NCBI RefSeq assembly: GCF_013343715.1
Contig: NZ_JABUNR010000014.1
Location: 62,001 to 126,000 of the forward strand
Reading direction: 5' to 3'
Source of the DNA: Mesobacillus harenae
GTDB taxonomy: Bacteria; Bacillota; Bacilli; Bacillales; Cytobacillaceae
Length of the DNA stretch: 64,000 nucleotides
This document shows, piece by piece, positions 36,543 through 46,864 of the stretch (its first letter is position 1; the number at the start of each line of letters is the position of its first letter). The notes below the pieces were generated by a model. That model was not told the origin of the DNA and made no database searches. It saw only the letters and a list, made by a program, of their open reading frames with translations. The translations under genes were made by a program, and so were the position numbers.

Positions 36543-37448
36543 GTGAAACTGGATTCCCTTCTAACAAGGGCAACCCAACTTGAAAAAAAGATTGTAGCTG
36601 TTGCTGCTGCTGAGGACGAAGAAGTTCTAGAAGCAGTTGTGTTAGCTGTTAAAAGAAACTTAGCGGATTTTCTTCTGTTTGGTGACAGTGAGAAGATAAT
36701 GAGGATTTTAGCGAGGCTTTATCCAGAATATGCTTCAAATCCAAGCTTGATCATTTTACCGACCACAAGCCTGGAATCAGCTGCAGAAAAAGCAGTTAAG
36801 GCAGTAAATCAAAAGGAAGCAGATGTTTTAATGAAAGGCAATGTTACGACAGCTCTTCTGCTAAAAGCGGTCCTTAACAAGGATTACGGATTGAGAACAG
36901 GGAGGGTACTTTCTCATGTCGCTGTTTTCGAAGTCGAAGGTTTCGACCGTTTTACTATTATAACGGATGCCGCCATGAATATTGCTCCTGATCTTGAGAC
37001 AAAAGTACAAATTGCTGAAAACTCTGTTGGAATTGCAAGGTCGATTGGCATTAGTGTTCCAAAGGTTGCTCCCATTGCTGCCGTAGAGATTGTTAACCCA
37101 TCAATGCAAGCAACAACGGATGCAGCACTGCTCACTCAAATGAACAGGCGCGGACAAATAAAAAATTGTATTATAGATGGCCCGCTTGGATTGGACAATG
37201 CAGTTTCGTCACTTGCTGCGGAACATAAGGGGATTGTGAGCGACGTTGCAGGGCAGGCTGATATTCTTTTAGTACCTTCCATTGAAGTAGGAAACACTTT
37301 ATATAAATCGTTAATCTATTTTGCTCATGCAAAAGTGGGGGCTGTGATTGCCGGGGCAAGAGCTCCAATCGTGTTAACATCCAGAGCTGATACTGCAGAA
37401 AGCAAGCTTTATTCACTTGCTCTTGCATTATGCTCTGTAACTAGATAA
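36543..37448 (+). CDS. ptb: Phosphate butyryltransferase
   Basis: 301 residues of the phosphate acetyl/butyryltransferase fold: [17 protein letters not shown] at the N-terminus, [18 protein letters not shown], and [13 protein letters not shown]. It converts branched-chain acyl-CoA or butyryl-CoA to acyl-phosphate. GTG 36543 gives the family N-terminus and length; the frame extends upstream into the promoter region. Its ribosome binding site is imperfect (AAAGGG 12 bases away, GGAG two bases away), so initiation may be weak. Confidence 0.9.
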   Translation: MKLDSLLTRATQLEKKIVAVAAAEDEEVLEAVVLAVKRNLADFLLFGDSEKIMRILARLYPEYASNPSLIILPTTSLESAAEKAVKAVNQKEADVLMKGNVTTALLLKAVLNKDYGLRTGRVLSHVAVFEVEGFDRFTIITDAAMNIAPDLETKVQIAENSVGIARSIGISVPKVAPIAAVEIVNPSMQATTDAALLTQMNRRGQIKNCIIDGPLGLDNAVSSLAAEHKGIVSDVAGQADILLVPSIEVGNTLYKSLIYFAHAKVGAVIAGARAPIVLTSRADTAESKLYSLALALCSVTR

Positions 37449-37479
37449 AACAAGTTTATTCATTTGGGGAGGAAAAGAA

Positions 37480-38574
37480 GTGGAAATTTTTAAGTATCTT
37501 GAACAATATGATTACGAGCAGGTTGTTTTCTGCCAAGATAAACAATCTGGTCTAAAAGCAATCATTGCTATTCACGACACGACACTGGGACCCGCTCTTG
37601 GCGGAACGAGGATGTGGACTTATGAATCTGAAGAGGCAGCTGTTGAAGATGCCCTTCGGCTCGCAAAGGGTATGACATATAAAAATGCAGCAGCAGGCCT
37701 AAATCTTGGCGGAGGGAAAACGGTTATTATTGGAGACCCTCGAAAAGATAAGAACGAAGAAATGTTCCGGGCTTTTGGCCGGTACATCCAAGGGTTGAAC
37801 GGCCGTTACATTACAGCGGAAGATGTTGGAACAACTGTTGCAGACATGGATTTAATCCATGAAGAAACGGATTATGTTACAGGTATTTCGCCTGCATTTG
37901 GTTCTTCAGGGAACCCATCCCCAGTTACGGCTTACGGTGTTTACCGAGGTATGAAAGCAGCAGCAAAAGAAGCGTTTGGGACTGATTCTCTCGAAGGGAA
38001 AGTAATCGCTGTACAGGGAGTGGGAAATGTTGCATTTACACTATGCCGTCATCTTCATGATGAAGGTGCACAGTTAATCGTAACTGATATTAACAAAGAG
38101 GCTGTTCAGAGGGCTGTTGAGGAATTTGGTGCAACAGCTGTTGAACCAGATGAAATCTATGGAGTAGATTGTGATATTTATGCCCCATGCGCACTTGGAG
38201 CAGTCATTAATGATATAACGATTCCGCAGCTTAAAGCAAAGGTAATCGCGGGGGCGGCAAATAATCAGCTTAGAGATGTCCGTCACGGAGATATAATCCA
38301 TGAACTTGGTATTGTCTACGCACCGGATTACGTAATAAATGCAGGAGGGGTCATTAACGTTTCTGATGAATTGTACGGTTATAATCGCGAGCGGGCCCTG
38401 AAAAAAGTAGAACTAATTTACAGCAATATTGAAAAAGTAATCGAGATTGCCAAGCGTGACGGCATTCCAACATATAAAGCGGCTGATCGAATGGCTGAAG
38501 AACGGATTGAAAGAATGAGAAACTCCCGCAGCCAGTTTTTGCAAAATGGCCATCATATACTAAGCCGCCGTTAA
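37480..38574 (+). CDS. bcd: Leucine dehydrogenase (branched-chain amino acid dehydrogenase)
   Basis: 364 residues of the Glu/Leu/Phe/Val dehydrogenase family. The substrate and catalytic region is [20 protein letters not shown] with two lysines; the NAD-binding fold has [15 protein letters not shown]. It deaminates Leu, Ile and Val to 2-keto acids with NAD. GTG 37480 follows GGGGAGGAAAAG. Confidence 0.96.
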   Translation: MEIFKYLEQYDYEQVVFCQDKQSGLKAIIAIHDTTLGPALGGTRMWTYESEEAAVEDALRLAKGMTYKNAAAGLNLGGGKTVIIGDPRKDKNEEMFRAFGRYIQGLNGRYITAEDVGTTVADMDLIHEETDYVTGISPAFGSSGNPSPVTAYGVYRGMKAAAKEAFGTDSLEGKVIAVQGVGNVAFTLCRHLHDEGAQLIVTDINKEAVQRAVEEFGATAVEPDEIYGVDCDIYAPCALGAVINDITIPQLKAKVIAGAANNQLRDVRHGDIIHELGIVYAPDYVINAGGVINVSDELYGYNRERALKKVELIYSNIEKVIEIAKRDGIPTYKAADRMAEERIERMRNSRSQFLQNGHHILSRR

Positions 38575-38696
38575 GGGAGACAGATTCTAAGCGCTGAATG
38601 GTCCATTCGGCGCCTCTGCTTTTAATAAAGGCATAAGCTGGGGTTAATAACGGTTCAACTTTAGGAATCGTTCTAATGAAACTGGAGGTTTAGACG

Positions 38697-39788
38697 TTGC
38701 AGCAGACAGAGTATCGGATTCTGGTCATAAATCCGGGATCAACATCCACCAAAATAGGGGTTTTCGATAATGGCATTTCTGTGGTGGAAAAAACAATTCG
38801 CCATGAGGCAGAAGTGATCAGTACCTATGAAAACATAATTGACCAATATGAATTTCGAAAAAACACGATCCTGGAAACCCTTGATAATGAGGGGATAAAT
38901 ATATCAAAGTTAAGTGCAGTTTGCGGTCGGGGCGGCCTGCTTCAGCCTATAGAGGGTGGAACTTATGCTGTAAATGAGGAGATGCTTGCTGATTTGAGGA
39001 TTGGTTATTCAGGGCAGCACGCTTCTAATCTGGGGGGGATTCTTGCTTTTGAAATTGCCTCTGGTTTAAATATCCCATCGTATATTGTTGACCCTGTAGT
39101 GGTTGATGAGCTTTCCCCGATCGCCCGCATTTCCGGATTCTCACTTATCGAAAGAAAGAGTATATTCCATGCGTTAAATCAAAAAGCTGTAGCCCGCCGA
39201 GTAGCCAAGGAGTTAGGGAGAAGATATGAAGATCTAAATTTAATTGTTACACATTTAGGCGGAGGGATCACTGTTGGCGCCCATAAACAGGGCAGGGTAG
39301 TTGATGTTAACAATGGCTTGCATGGAGATGGGCCTTTTAGTCCCGAAAGAGCTGGAACTGTTCCGGCAGGCGATTTAGTATCCCTATGTTTTTCTGGTGA
39401 TTATTTCCGTGATGAAATCATGAAGAAGCTAGTCGGCCAAGGGGGGCTCGTAGGGTATTTGGGTACTAATGACGCACTTAGAGTGGAAAAGATGATTGAA
39501 AAAGGGAATGACCAGGCTAAATTGATTTACTCAGCGATGGCTTATCAGGTAGCTAAAGAAATAGGATCAGCAAGTGCAGTGCTTTCCGGGAAGATTGACG
39601 CTATTGTTCTTACGGGCGGTTTAGCCTACGGCAAGGGATTTGTAAATGATATATCTGAACGAGTTAGCTGGATTGCAGATATCATTGTCCATCCTGGTGA
39701 AAATGAACTTCAAGCTCTAGCTGAAGGCGCGCTGCGTGTGCTTGGGGGTGAAGAAGAGGCAAAAACCTATCCGGTAAATGGCAGTTAA
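38697..39788 (+). CDS. buk: Butyrate kinase
   Basis: 363 residues of the acetate/butyrate kinase (ASKHA) family: [17 protein letters not shown] phosphate-binding start, [15 protein letters not shown], and [12 protein letters not shown]. It makes ATP from acyl-phosphate, releasing the branched or straight short-chain acid. TTG 38697 follows GGAGGT. The 38575-38696 gap holds no clear terminator. Confidence 0.95.
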   Translation: MQQTEYRILVINPGSTSTKIGVFDNGISVVEKTIRHEAEVISTYENIIDQYEFRKNTILETLDNEGINISKLSAVCGRGGLLQPIEGGTYAVNEEMLADLRIGYSGQHASNLGGILAFEIASGLNIPSYIVDPVVVDELSPIARISGFSLIERKSIFHALNQKAVARRVAKELGRRYEDLNLIVTHLGGGITVGAHKQGRVVDVNNGLHGDGPFSPERAGTVPAGDLVSLCFSGDYFRDEIMKKLVGQGGLVGYLGTNDALRVEKMIEKGNDQAKLIYSAMAYQVAKEIGSASAVLSGKIDAIVLTGGLAYGKGFVNDISERVSWIADIIVHPGENELQALAEGALRVLGGEEEAKTYPVNGS

Positions 39789-39812
39789 GGGTATTAAAGG
39801 AGGGAATCTTAG

Positions 39813-41234
39813 ATGGCAGAAGAATATGACTTGGTAATTATTGGAGGAGGCACAGGCGGTTATGTGGCGGCAATCCGTGCTGCCCAGCTCGGACTAAAGA
39901 CAGCTGTAGTCGAAAAAGGAAAAATGGGTGGTACTTGTTTACATAAAGGGTGTATACCGAGCAAGGCGCTCCTGCGCAGTGCGGAAGTTTTCGCCACGGC
40001 TAAAAAAAGTGAGGAGTACGGAGTTATTACCTCGGAGGTCAAGCTTAATTTTCTAAAGGTCCAGGAAAGAAAGCAAAAAATCGTTGACCAGCTTCATAAG
40101 GGAGTTCTCCACTTAATGAAGCAGGGGAAAATCGATGTGTTTGAAGGCACTGGAAGAATTCTGGGTCCCTCGATTTTTTCTCCGATGGCCGGGACTGTAT
40201 CGGTTGAAATGAATAATGGCGAGGAAAATGAAATGCTCATACCTAAGAATGTAATCATCGCAAGCGGCTCCCGTCCCCGTTCCCTTCCTGGAATGGAAGT
40301 TGATGGTCATTACATTCTGACCTCCGACGAGGCACTTGCTTTGGAAGCTCTTCCGAAGTCAATGATAATTGTTGGCGGTGGAGTAATTGGGATTGAATGG
40401 GCTTCAATGCTTTCAGATTTCGGTACAGAAGTTACAGTCATTGAGTACGCAGATCGTATTATTCCAACAGAAGACAAGGAAATCTCTAAAGAGATGCAAA
40501 GGCTGATGAAAAAAAAGCGTGTTAAAGTAATCACCAGCGCCAAGGTTCTTCCTGAAACTCTTCAAAAAGGCGACGGTGTAACCATCAGTGCAGAAGTTAA
40601 TGGTGAACAAAAAGAGTTTCATGCTGAAAAGCTGCTTTTATCTGTTGGTCGTCAGGCTAACGTGGAGGGGATGGGTCTGGAAAACACCGACCTTGAAGTA
40701 ACAAAGGGGTATATTGCAGTTAATGAGTACTTTCAGACCAAAGAGTCTCATATTTATGCTATTGGCGATGTAATTGGCGGCCTCCAGCTAGCCCATGTTG
40801 CCTCCCATGAAGGCAAAATTGCCGTTGAGCATATTGCAGGCAGCAAACCGGAACCACTTGATTATAACCGAATTTCTAAATGTATTTACAGTTCACCAGA
40901 AGCTGCCAGTGTAGGTCTGACAGAAGATGAAGCAAAAGGCAAAGGATTCAATGTTAAAATCGGAAAATTTTCTTTTAAAGCAATTGGGAAAGCTTTAGTG
41001 TTTGGGGAAACAGACGGATTTGTGAAGATTGTAGCAGATAAAGATACAAATGATATTTTAGGTGTCCATATGATCGGTCCCCATGTGACAGATATGATCT
41101 CAGAAGCAGGGCTCGCTATGGTGCTAGATGCAACCCCGTGGGAAGTTGCGAATACTATTCATCCACATCCATCATTATCGGAGGCAATGGGTGAGGCAGC
41201 TCTTGCTGTTGACGGAAACGCAATCCACTCTTAA
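39813..41234 (+). CDS. lpdV: Dihydrolipoamide dehydrogenase (E3) of the branched-chain complex
   Basis: 473 residues: FAD-binding GGGTGGYVAAIRAAQLG, redox-active disulfide GGTCLHKGCIPSK, NAD-binding IVGGGVIGIEWASML, and the C-terminal catalytic dyad HPHPSLSEAMGEA. It reoxidises the lipoyl groups of BkdB. AAAGGAGGG precedes the ATG. Confidence 0.96.
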   Translation: MAEEYDLVIIGGGTGGYVAAIRAAQLGLKTAVVEKGKMGGTCLHKGCIPSKALLRSAEVFATAKKSEEYGVITSEVKLNFLKVQERKQKIVDQLHKGVLHLMKQGKIDVFEGTGRILGPSIFSPMAGTVSVEMNNGEENEMLIPKNVIIASGSRPRSLPGMEVDGHYILTSDEALALEALPKSMIIVGGGVIGIEWASMLSDFGTEVTVIEYADRIIPTEDKEISKEMQRLMKKKRVKVITSAKVLPETLQKGDGVTISAEVNGEQKEFHAEKLLLSVGRQANVEGMGLENTDLEVTKGYIAVNEYFQTKESHIYAIGDVIGGLQLAHVASHEGKIAVEHIAGSKPEPLDYNRISKCIYSSPEAASVGLTEDEAKGKGFNVKIGKFSFKAIGKALVFGETDGFVKIVADKDTNDILGVHMIGPHVTDMISEAGLAMVLDATPWEVANTIHPHPSLSEAMGEAALAVDGNAIHS

Positions 41235-41270
41235 TTTTTTTGAAAAAGCGAACACTGGGAGGTATAATGT

Positions 41271-42266
41271 ATGGCTGAAAATCGTCATCAGGCACTTGGA
41301 TTAAGTGATATCCAGGTTTTAGATATGTATGAAACAATGCTGTTAGCCCGCCGTATTGATGAGCGGATGTGGCTGTTAAATAGAGCTGGGAAAATCCCGT
41401 TTGTAATATCATGTCAGGGGCAGGAGGCTGCACAGGTTGGAGCAGCCTTTGGACTTGATCGCGAAAAGGATTACGTATTGCCTTATTATCGTGATATGGG
41501 GGTTGTCCTGACATTTGGAATGACGACTAAGGAATTAATGTTGTCAGGTTTTGCAAAAGCTGAAGACCCTAATTCCGGAGGAAGGCAAATGCCTGGGCAC
41601 TTTGGTCAGAAACGGAACCGAATTGTAACAGGATCTTCACCTGTTACCACACAGGTTCCTCATGCAGTTGGGATCGCATTAGCAGGCCGTATGGAAGGCA
41701 AAGATCTGGTAACATTTGTAACGTTTGGTGAAGGGTCATCCAATCAGGGGGATTTCCATGAAGGTGCTAACTTTGCGGGCGTTCATAAACTGCCAGTTAT
41801 ATTCATGTGTGAAAATAATAAGTATGCCATTTCTGTCCCGATTGAAAAGCAGCTGGCTTGTGAAAATGTATCAGACCGGGCTATTGGTTACGGAATGCCT
41901 GGGTATACCATCGACGGAAACGATCCGCTGGAGGTCTACAAGGCTGTAAAAGAAGCCGCCGAGCGGGCAAGGCGCGGAGAAGGCCCTACCCTTATAGAAA
42001 CAATATCCTATCGTTTAACACCCCACTCCTCCGATGATGATGACCGAACCTACCGTGAAGCGGACGAAGTAGCTGCTGCGAAAGCGAAGGATCCGATTAT
42101 TACGTTTGGAGCTTATTTGAAAGAAGCCAATATTCTTGATGAGGCCAAAGCAAAGGAAATAAACGAACGAGTAATGAAGCTTGTTAACGAAGCCACTGAC
42201 TATGCAGAAAGTGCACCATATGCTGATGCGGAAAGTGCGTTGAAATATGTTTATGCGGAAAAGTAA
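41271..42266 (+). CDS. bkdAA: Branched-chain 2-oxo acid dehydrogenase E1 alpha
   Basis: 331 residues with thiamine diphosphate motif FGEGSSNQGDFHEGANFA and the phosphorylation-loop-like region YRLTPHSSDDDDRTYR. It decarboxylates keto acids from Leu, Ile and Val together with BkdAB. TGGGAGG precedes the ATG; 12 bases separate it from bkdAB. Confidence 0.96.
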   Translation: MAENRHQALGLSDIQVLDMYETMLLARRIDERMWLLNRAGKIPFVISCQGQEAAQVGAAFGLDREKDYVLPYYRDMGVVLTFGMTTKELMLSGFAKAEDPNSGGRQMPGHFGQKRNRIVTGSSPVTTQVPHAVGIALAGRMEGKDLVTFVTFGEGSSNQGDFHEGANFAGVHKLPVIFMCENNKYAISVPIEKQLACENVSDRAIGYGMPGYTIDGNDPLEVYKAVKEAAERARRGEGPTLIETISYRLTPHSSDDDDRTYREADEVAAAKAKDPIITFGAYLKEANILDEAKAKEINERVMKLVNEATDYAESAPYADAESALKYVYAEK

Positions 42267-42278
42267 GGGGGATCAATC

Positions 42279-43262
42279 ATGGCAGTAATTTCATATATAG
42301 ATGCGGTGACAATGGCAATCCGTGAAGAAATGGAAAAGAACCCAAAGGTTTTTGTTCTAGGAGAGGACGTCGGTAGGAAAGGCGGCGTATTCAAAGCCAC
42401 CCATGGGCTCTACGATAAATTTGGTGAAGATAGAGTCATCGACACTCCGCTGGCTGAATCGGCAATTGCCGGTGTAGGAATTGGAGCAGCAATGTATGGG
42501 ATGAGGCCGATAGCTGAAATGCAATTTGCTGATTTTATCATGCCAGCTGTTAACCAAATTATCTCTGAGGCTGCAAAAATACGCTATCGTTCAAACAATG
42601 ATTGGAGCTGCCCAATTGTCATAAGAGCTCCATATGGCGGTGGCGTACATGGTGCCCTCTATCATTCCCAATCTGTTGAGGCTGTTTTTGCAAACCAGCC
42701 AGGCTTAAAGATTGTGATGCCATCCACTCCCTATGATGTTAAAGGTTTATTGAAAGCTGCCATTAGGGATGAGGACCCTGTCTTATTTTTTGAACATAAA
42801 CGTGCTTACCGGTTAATTAAAGGTGAGGTCCCAGACGATGATTATGTTCTGCCAATCGGCAAAGCAGATGTTAAACGTGAGGGTGAGGATATTACTGTAA
42901 TTACCTACGGCCTATGTGTCCACTTTGCGCTACAAGCAGCGGAGAGATTAGCCAAGGATGGAGTCTCGGTTCATATACTCGACTTGAGAACGGTTTATCC
43001 ACTCGATCAGGAGGCAATCATTGAGGCCGCGTCAAAGACGGGCAAAGTGCTCCTTCTTACCGAGGATAACAAGGAAGGGAGCATAATGAGTGAAGTTTCC
43101 GCCATCATTGCTGAGAACTGCTTATTTGAGCTAGATGCACCAATCAGGCGCTTAGCTGGTCCTGATGTACCTGCTATGCCTTATGCGCCTACAATGGAAA
43201 AATTCTTTATGGTCAATCCTGATAAAGTGGAAAAAGCAATGAGAGAACTGGCTGAATACTAA
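42279..43262 (+). CDS. bkdAB: Branched-chain 2-oxo acid dehydrogenase E1 beta
   Basis: 327 residues, starting AVISYIDAVTMAIREEMEKN with GEDVGRKGGVFKAT, the pyrimidine-binding domain (PLAESAIAGVGIGAAMYGMR) and the C-terminal transketolase domain (ILDLRTVYPLDQEAI). It pairs with BkdAA as the E1 heterotetramer. Confidence 0.96.
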   Translation: MAVISYIDAVTMAIREEMEKNPKVFVLGEDVGRKGGVFKATHGLYDKFGEDRVIDTPLAESAIAGVGIGAAMYGMRPIAEMQFADFIMPAVNQIISEAAKIRYRSNNDWSCPIVIRAPYGGGVHGALYHSQSVEAVFANQPGLKIVMPSTPYDVKGLLKAAIRDEDPVLFFEHKRAYRLIKGEVPDDDYVLPIGKADVKREGEDITVITYGLCVHFALQAAERLAKDGVSVHILDLRTVYPLDQEAIIEAASKTGKVLLLTEDNKEGSIMSEVSAIIAENCLFELDAPIRRLAGPDVPAMPYAPTMEKFFMVNPDKVEKAMRELAEY

Positions 43263-43300
43263 TTTTATGCTAAACAGACGTTCAAGAGGAGGTTTATCCA

Positions 43301-44623
43301 TTGGCATCAGAAGATATTAAAATGCCCCAGCTTGGTGAGAGTGTGACTGAAGGAACCATCAGTAAATGGCTTGTATCAGTTGGAGATAAAGTTAATAAAT
43401 ATGACCCTTTAGCTGAGGTTATGACAGATAAAGTGAACGCAGAAGTTCCATCTTCTTTTACAGGAGTTATTAAAGAGCTTATTGCGGAGGAAGGCCAGAC
43501 TTTATTAGTTGGTGAAGTGATCTGTACGATTGAGATGGAAGGCGTTGCTGCAGAAGAAGGGAATACCGAACCCGCAAATGACATAACTGGGAGTAATAAG
43601 CTCAGTCAAAACGAAACGGCCTCCCAAACTCAAAATGATATAAATAAAGCGCGGTTTTCTCCTGCAGTACTTAAGTTATCACAGGAGCATGGAATTGACT
43701 TAACACAGGTTAATGGCAGCGGGGCGGGCGGTAGAATTACTCGTAAAGATCTGCTCAAGCTAATTGAGTCAGGAAATATACCTAATCCAAAGGACACTAG
43801 TAGAATTAACCAATCAGCTGCTGTTGAACCAGCCGCTGAAAAGACTGCTGCGCCTGCGGTCCAACCAGTCACCGAGCCACAGTCTAAATCTGCTTCTAAG
43901 GCAGCTGTCACGTCTGCACCTGGGGATATCGAAATACCTGTAACAGGAATACGTAAAGCAATTGCTGCCAATATGCTGCGGAGCAAACAAGAGGCGCCAC
44001 ATGCCTGGACTATGGTTGAGGTCGATGTTACTAGCCTAGTAGAGTACCGAAACGGGGTTAAGGATGAATTTAAGAAGAAAGAAGGATTTAATTTAACCTT
44101 CTTTGCCTTCTTTGTTAAAGCAGTTTCACAGGCGCTTAAAGAATTCCCTGAAGTAAATTCGATGTGGGCAGACGACAAAATTATCCAGAAGAGGGATATT
44201 AATATTTCTATCGCTGTTGCCACGGACGATGCACTTTATGTTCCAGTCATCAGGCAAGCGGACGAGAAAACAATAAAAGGGATTGCCCGCGAAATTTCAG
44301 AGCTTGCTGGGAAGGTCCGTTCTGGGAAACTCCGGTCTGAAGATATGCAGGGAGGAACTTTCACTGTCAATAACACGGGTTCTTTTGGCTCGGTCCAATC
44401 CATGGGAATTATTAATTACCCTCAGGCAGCTATTTTACAGGTAGAATCGATTGTAAAACGCCCTGTAGTTATGGCCAACAATATGATCGCCGTGAGAGAC
44501 ATGGTAAACCTTTGTCTGTCTCTTGACCACCGCGTACTTGACGGCCTTGTTTGTGGCAGATTCCTCCAGCGTGTGAAGGAAATTTTAGAATCGACGTCTA
44601 AGGAGCATACTTCTATTTATTAA
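43301..44623 (+). CDS. bkdB: Branched-chain 2-oxo acid dehydrogenase E2 (lipoamide acyltransferase)
   Basis: 440 residues: lipoyl domain with Lys44 in VMTDKVNAEVP, a peripheral-subunit-binding domain (FSPAVLKLSQEHGIDL to GRITRKDLLKLI, about 115-155), an Ala/Pro/Lys linker, and the catalytic domain ending CLSLDHRVLDGLVCGRFLQ with the HxxxD active site. It transfers the branched acyl group to CoA. TTG 43301 follows GAGGAGG. Confidence 0.96.
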   Translation: MASEDIKMPQLGESVTEGTISKWLVSVGDKVNKYDPLAEVMTDKVNAEVPSSFTGVIKELIAEEGQTLLVGEVICTIEMEGVAAEEGNTEPANDITGSNKLSQNETASQTQNDINKARFSPAVLKLSQEHGIDLTQVNGSGAGGRITRKDLLKLIESGNIPNPKDTSRINQSAAVEPAAEKTAAPAVQPVTEPQSKSASKAAVTSAPGDIEIPVTGIRKAIAANMLRSKQEAPHAWTMVEVDVTSLVEYRNGVKDEFKKKEGFNLTFFAFFVKAVSQALKEFPEVNSMWADDKIIQKRDINISIAVATDDALYVPVIRQADEKTIKGIAREISELAGKVRSGKLRSEDMQGGTFTVNNTGSFGSVQSMGIINYPQAAILQVESIVKRPVVMANNMIAVRDMVNLCLSLDHRVLDGLVCGRFLQRVKEILESTSKEHTSIY

Positions 44624-44674
44624 AAGCTGTTATAGGGCATTTTAACTTAAATCCAATTATTTATGCTCGTTAAA

Positions 44675-44706
44675 GATCCGCTGCTGATACCTGCAGCGGA
44701 TTTTCA
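44675..44706 (+). terminator. Terminator of the bkd operon
   Basis: GATCCGCTGC pairs with GCAGCGGATT around an eight-base loop, followed by a short T-rich tail (TTTTC). It separates bkd from mutA. Confidence 0.75.
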
Positions 44707-44890
44707 TTTAGTAAGCGGCGTTTAGATGAGGCAAAATAAATTGCCCGCAAATCCTGAAGTCGATCCGGCTAGGACTGTAATTGCGTGTTTACCGTATGTG
44801 TACTAAAATATAGAGGAATATATAATTTTGAATATTACTTCAATTAAACTTGGAAGGGAGGGAAGCTGTCGCTCCATAAGGCAGCTAAAT

Positions 44891-46864
44891 ATGAGCATTG
44901 AGCAAATAAAACAGGCTGATTTTAAGGAAAAATCTTTAAAAGCATGGGCGGAAAAAGCTGAGGAATCTCTAAAAGGAAAATCAATTGAGACATTATCGAC
45001 TTATACATATGAAAGTATTAAGTTGAAACCGCTTTATACCAAGGAGGACGTTGACTCAAAAGAGCTGACCGAATTTCCTGGAGTTCCTGATTTTCGGCGG
45101 GGAATATCCAGCTTAGGACATACAGGAAAAGGCTGGGAAATAGCCCAGACTCTCTCTTTTAACAGTATAGAAGAGCTAAACACTAAGCTAGAAACTGCTA
45201 TTCAACGGGGTCAAACAGCTGTTAGTTTCCCGGTGGGCGGGGAGTTGTTTTCTGATATATCCGGTCTTAAGGAACTAATAAAAACAATTGGCACAAATCA
45301 CTTGTTTAGTCTTAATGCAGGAGAGTACCTTAAGCCGTTTTTGGCCGTATTAATTAGTGCCCTAAAGGAAAGCGAAATAGACGGATCTGCAACAGGCTTT
45401 ATTGCTGCAGATCCGATTGCACAAGCTACAGAATCGGGATTTTTCCCAGCAGATGAGGAAACCTTTATGGGTGAATGGGAAGAAACAGTTAGAACCGCAG
45501 TAAGATCCTTTCCTGAACTTCGGACTGTTCTTATTAATGCCGCACCTTACCACAACTCGGGCGCAAGTGCTGATCAGGAACTGGGAATCGCTATTGCCTC
45601 CGGTGTACAATATTTACACTATTTGATCGAACAGGGCTGGGAAGTTGATAAAGCTTTAAATCTCTTTATTTTTCATTTTCCTGTCGGATCCCAGTTCTTT
45701 ATGGAGACGGCAAAACTCAGAGCCGCCCGCCTCCTTTGGGATAAAGTTGGAGAATCTTATAACGGTAAGGAACAAGCAAGGAAAATGCATATTTCGGCAG
45801 AGACGTCTTTTTTTACTAAAACCGTTTATGACCCGTATGTAAATATGCTCAGGACTGGTAACGAAGCATTTGCGGCCGTTCTAGGCGGAGTTCAGTATTT
45901 AAAAACTTCCCCGTTTAACGAAGCCTATGAAGAACCAACCTTCTTTTCTGAGCGTGTTGCAAGAAACACACAGCTTCTCTTAAGAGAGGAGGCAGGTCTG
46001 AAACATGTCGCTGATCCGGCAGGGGGCTCCTGGTATGTGGAAACGCTTACGAGGGAACTAGCTCAGAAAGGCTGGGATTTCTTTCTTGAAATTGAGGAAG
46101 AGGGCGGACTTATTGCTGCATTAAAATCAGGCTGGCTTCAATCTCGAATTCAAACTGTTATGGATAAGAGAAAACAAGATATCTCAACAAGAAAACGGAG
46201 TATTATAGGCACCAACGTCTATGCAAACCTGGATGAAGAAATAAAGCAGGCAACAAGCAGTGAAAAAAAATCCCACTATTGCAGTGACAGCTTAACGACT
46301 TTAATTCAACTCTGCGGAAAGAACCAGAGTTTAGAGGATCGGCTTAGAACAACTGAGAGTGGAGATAAGATCGTTGCTCTGCAACAGGATAGGCTGGCGG
46401 CTCCTTATGAACGTTTGCGAGTTAAGGCAGGCAGGCTGTCAGATGTTGATGGAAGAAGGCCATCAATAGGTCTTATATGTATAGGGGAGCTAAAGCGCCA
46501 TAAACCTAGAGCTGATTTCATTACTGGTTTTATGTCTGCAGGTGGAATAAAGACCATGAAAAGTACCTCGATTGTTACTAAGAAAGATGCTTTAGCGTTT
46601 ATTGACGAGAATCCTTCAAAATACTTTTGTCTTTGCGGGGATAATGAACAATATGAAGAGCAAGGGATTGAGATTGTAAGAGAATTAAATAAAAAGCATC
46701 CTGAAATTCAAATTTATGTCGCCGGACTGCCACCGGAAAATGATCGCAGTAAATGGGCAAACACACAGGTAAGAAACTTTATTCATGTTAAAAGCAATTG
46801 TTTAGAAGTTCTTTCAGCATTATTAGATGAAATGGAGGTGAGCAGCCGTGAGGGAAAAGCCTGA
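44891..46864 (+). CDS. mutA: Methylmalonyl-CoA mutase, small subunit
   Basis: About 657 residues, similar in layout to Mut[15 protein letters not shown] near the N-terminus, the TIM-barrel substrate domain, and a flavodoxin-like C-terminal domain. The cobalamin-binding DxHxxG motif of the large subunit is missing, as expected for the non-catalytic partner. The frame opens at TTG 44828, but ATG 44891 starts the conserved part. Its ribosome binding site is weak (AAGG), so the start is not certain. It overlaps mutB by 17 bases. Confidence 0.9.
   Translation: MSIEQIKQADFKEKSLKAWAEKAEESLKGKSIETLSTYTYESIKLKPLYTKEDVDSKELTEFPGVPDFRRGISSLGHTGKGWEIAQTLSFNSIEELNTKLETAIQRGQTAVSFPVGGELFSDISGLKELIKTIGTNHLFSLNAGEYLKPFLAVLISALKESEIDGSATGFIAADPIAQATESGFFPADEETFMGEWEETVRTAVRSFPELRTVLINAAPYHNSGASADQELGIAIASGVQYLHYLIEQGWEVDKALNLFIFHFPVGSQFFMETAKLRAARLLWDKVGESYNGKEQARKMHISAETSFFTKTVYDPYVNMLRTGNEAFAAVLGGVQYLKTSPFNEAYEEPTFFSERVARNTQLLLREEAGLKHVADPAGGSWYVETLTRELAQKGWDFFLEIEEEGGLIAALKSGWLQSRIQTVMDKRKQDISTRKRSIIGTNVYANLDEEIKQATSSEKKSHYCSDSLTTLIQLCGKNQSLEDRLRTTESGDKIVALQQDRLAAPYERLRVKAGRLSDVDGRRPSIGLICIGELKRHKPRADFITGFMSAGGIKTMKSTSIVTKKDALAFIDENPSKYFCLCGDNEQYEEQGIEIVRELNKKHPEIQIYVAGLPPENDRSKWANTQVRNFIHVKSNCLEVLSALLDEMEVSSREGKA

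Noticed and set aside
44707-44890. A cobalamin riboswitch upstream of mutA
   Set aside because: The 180-base leader is too short and shows no B12-box-like sequence.
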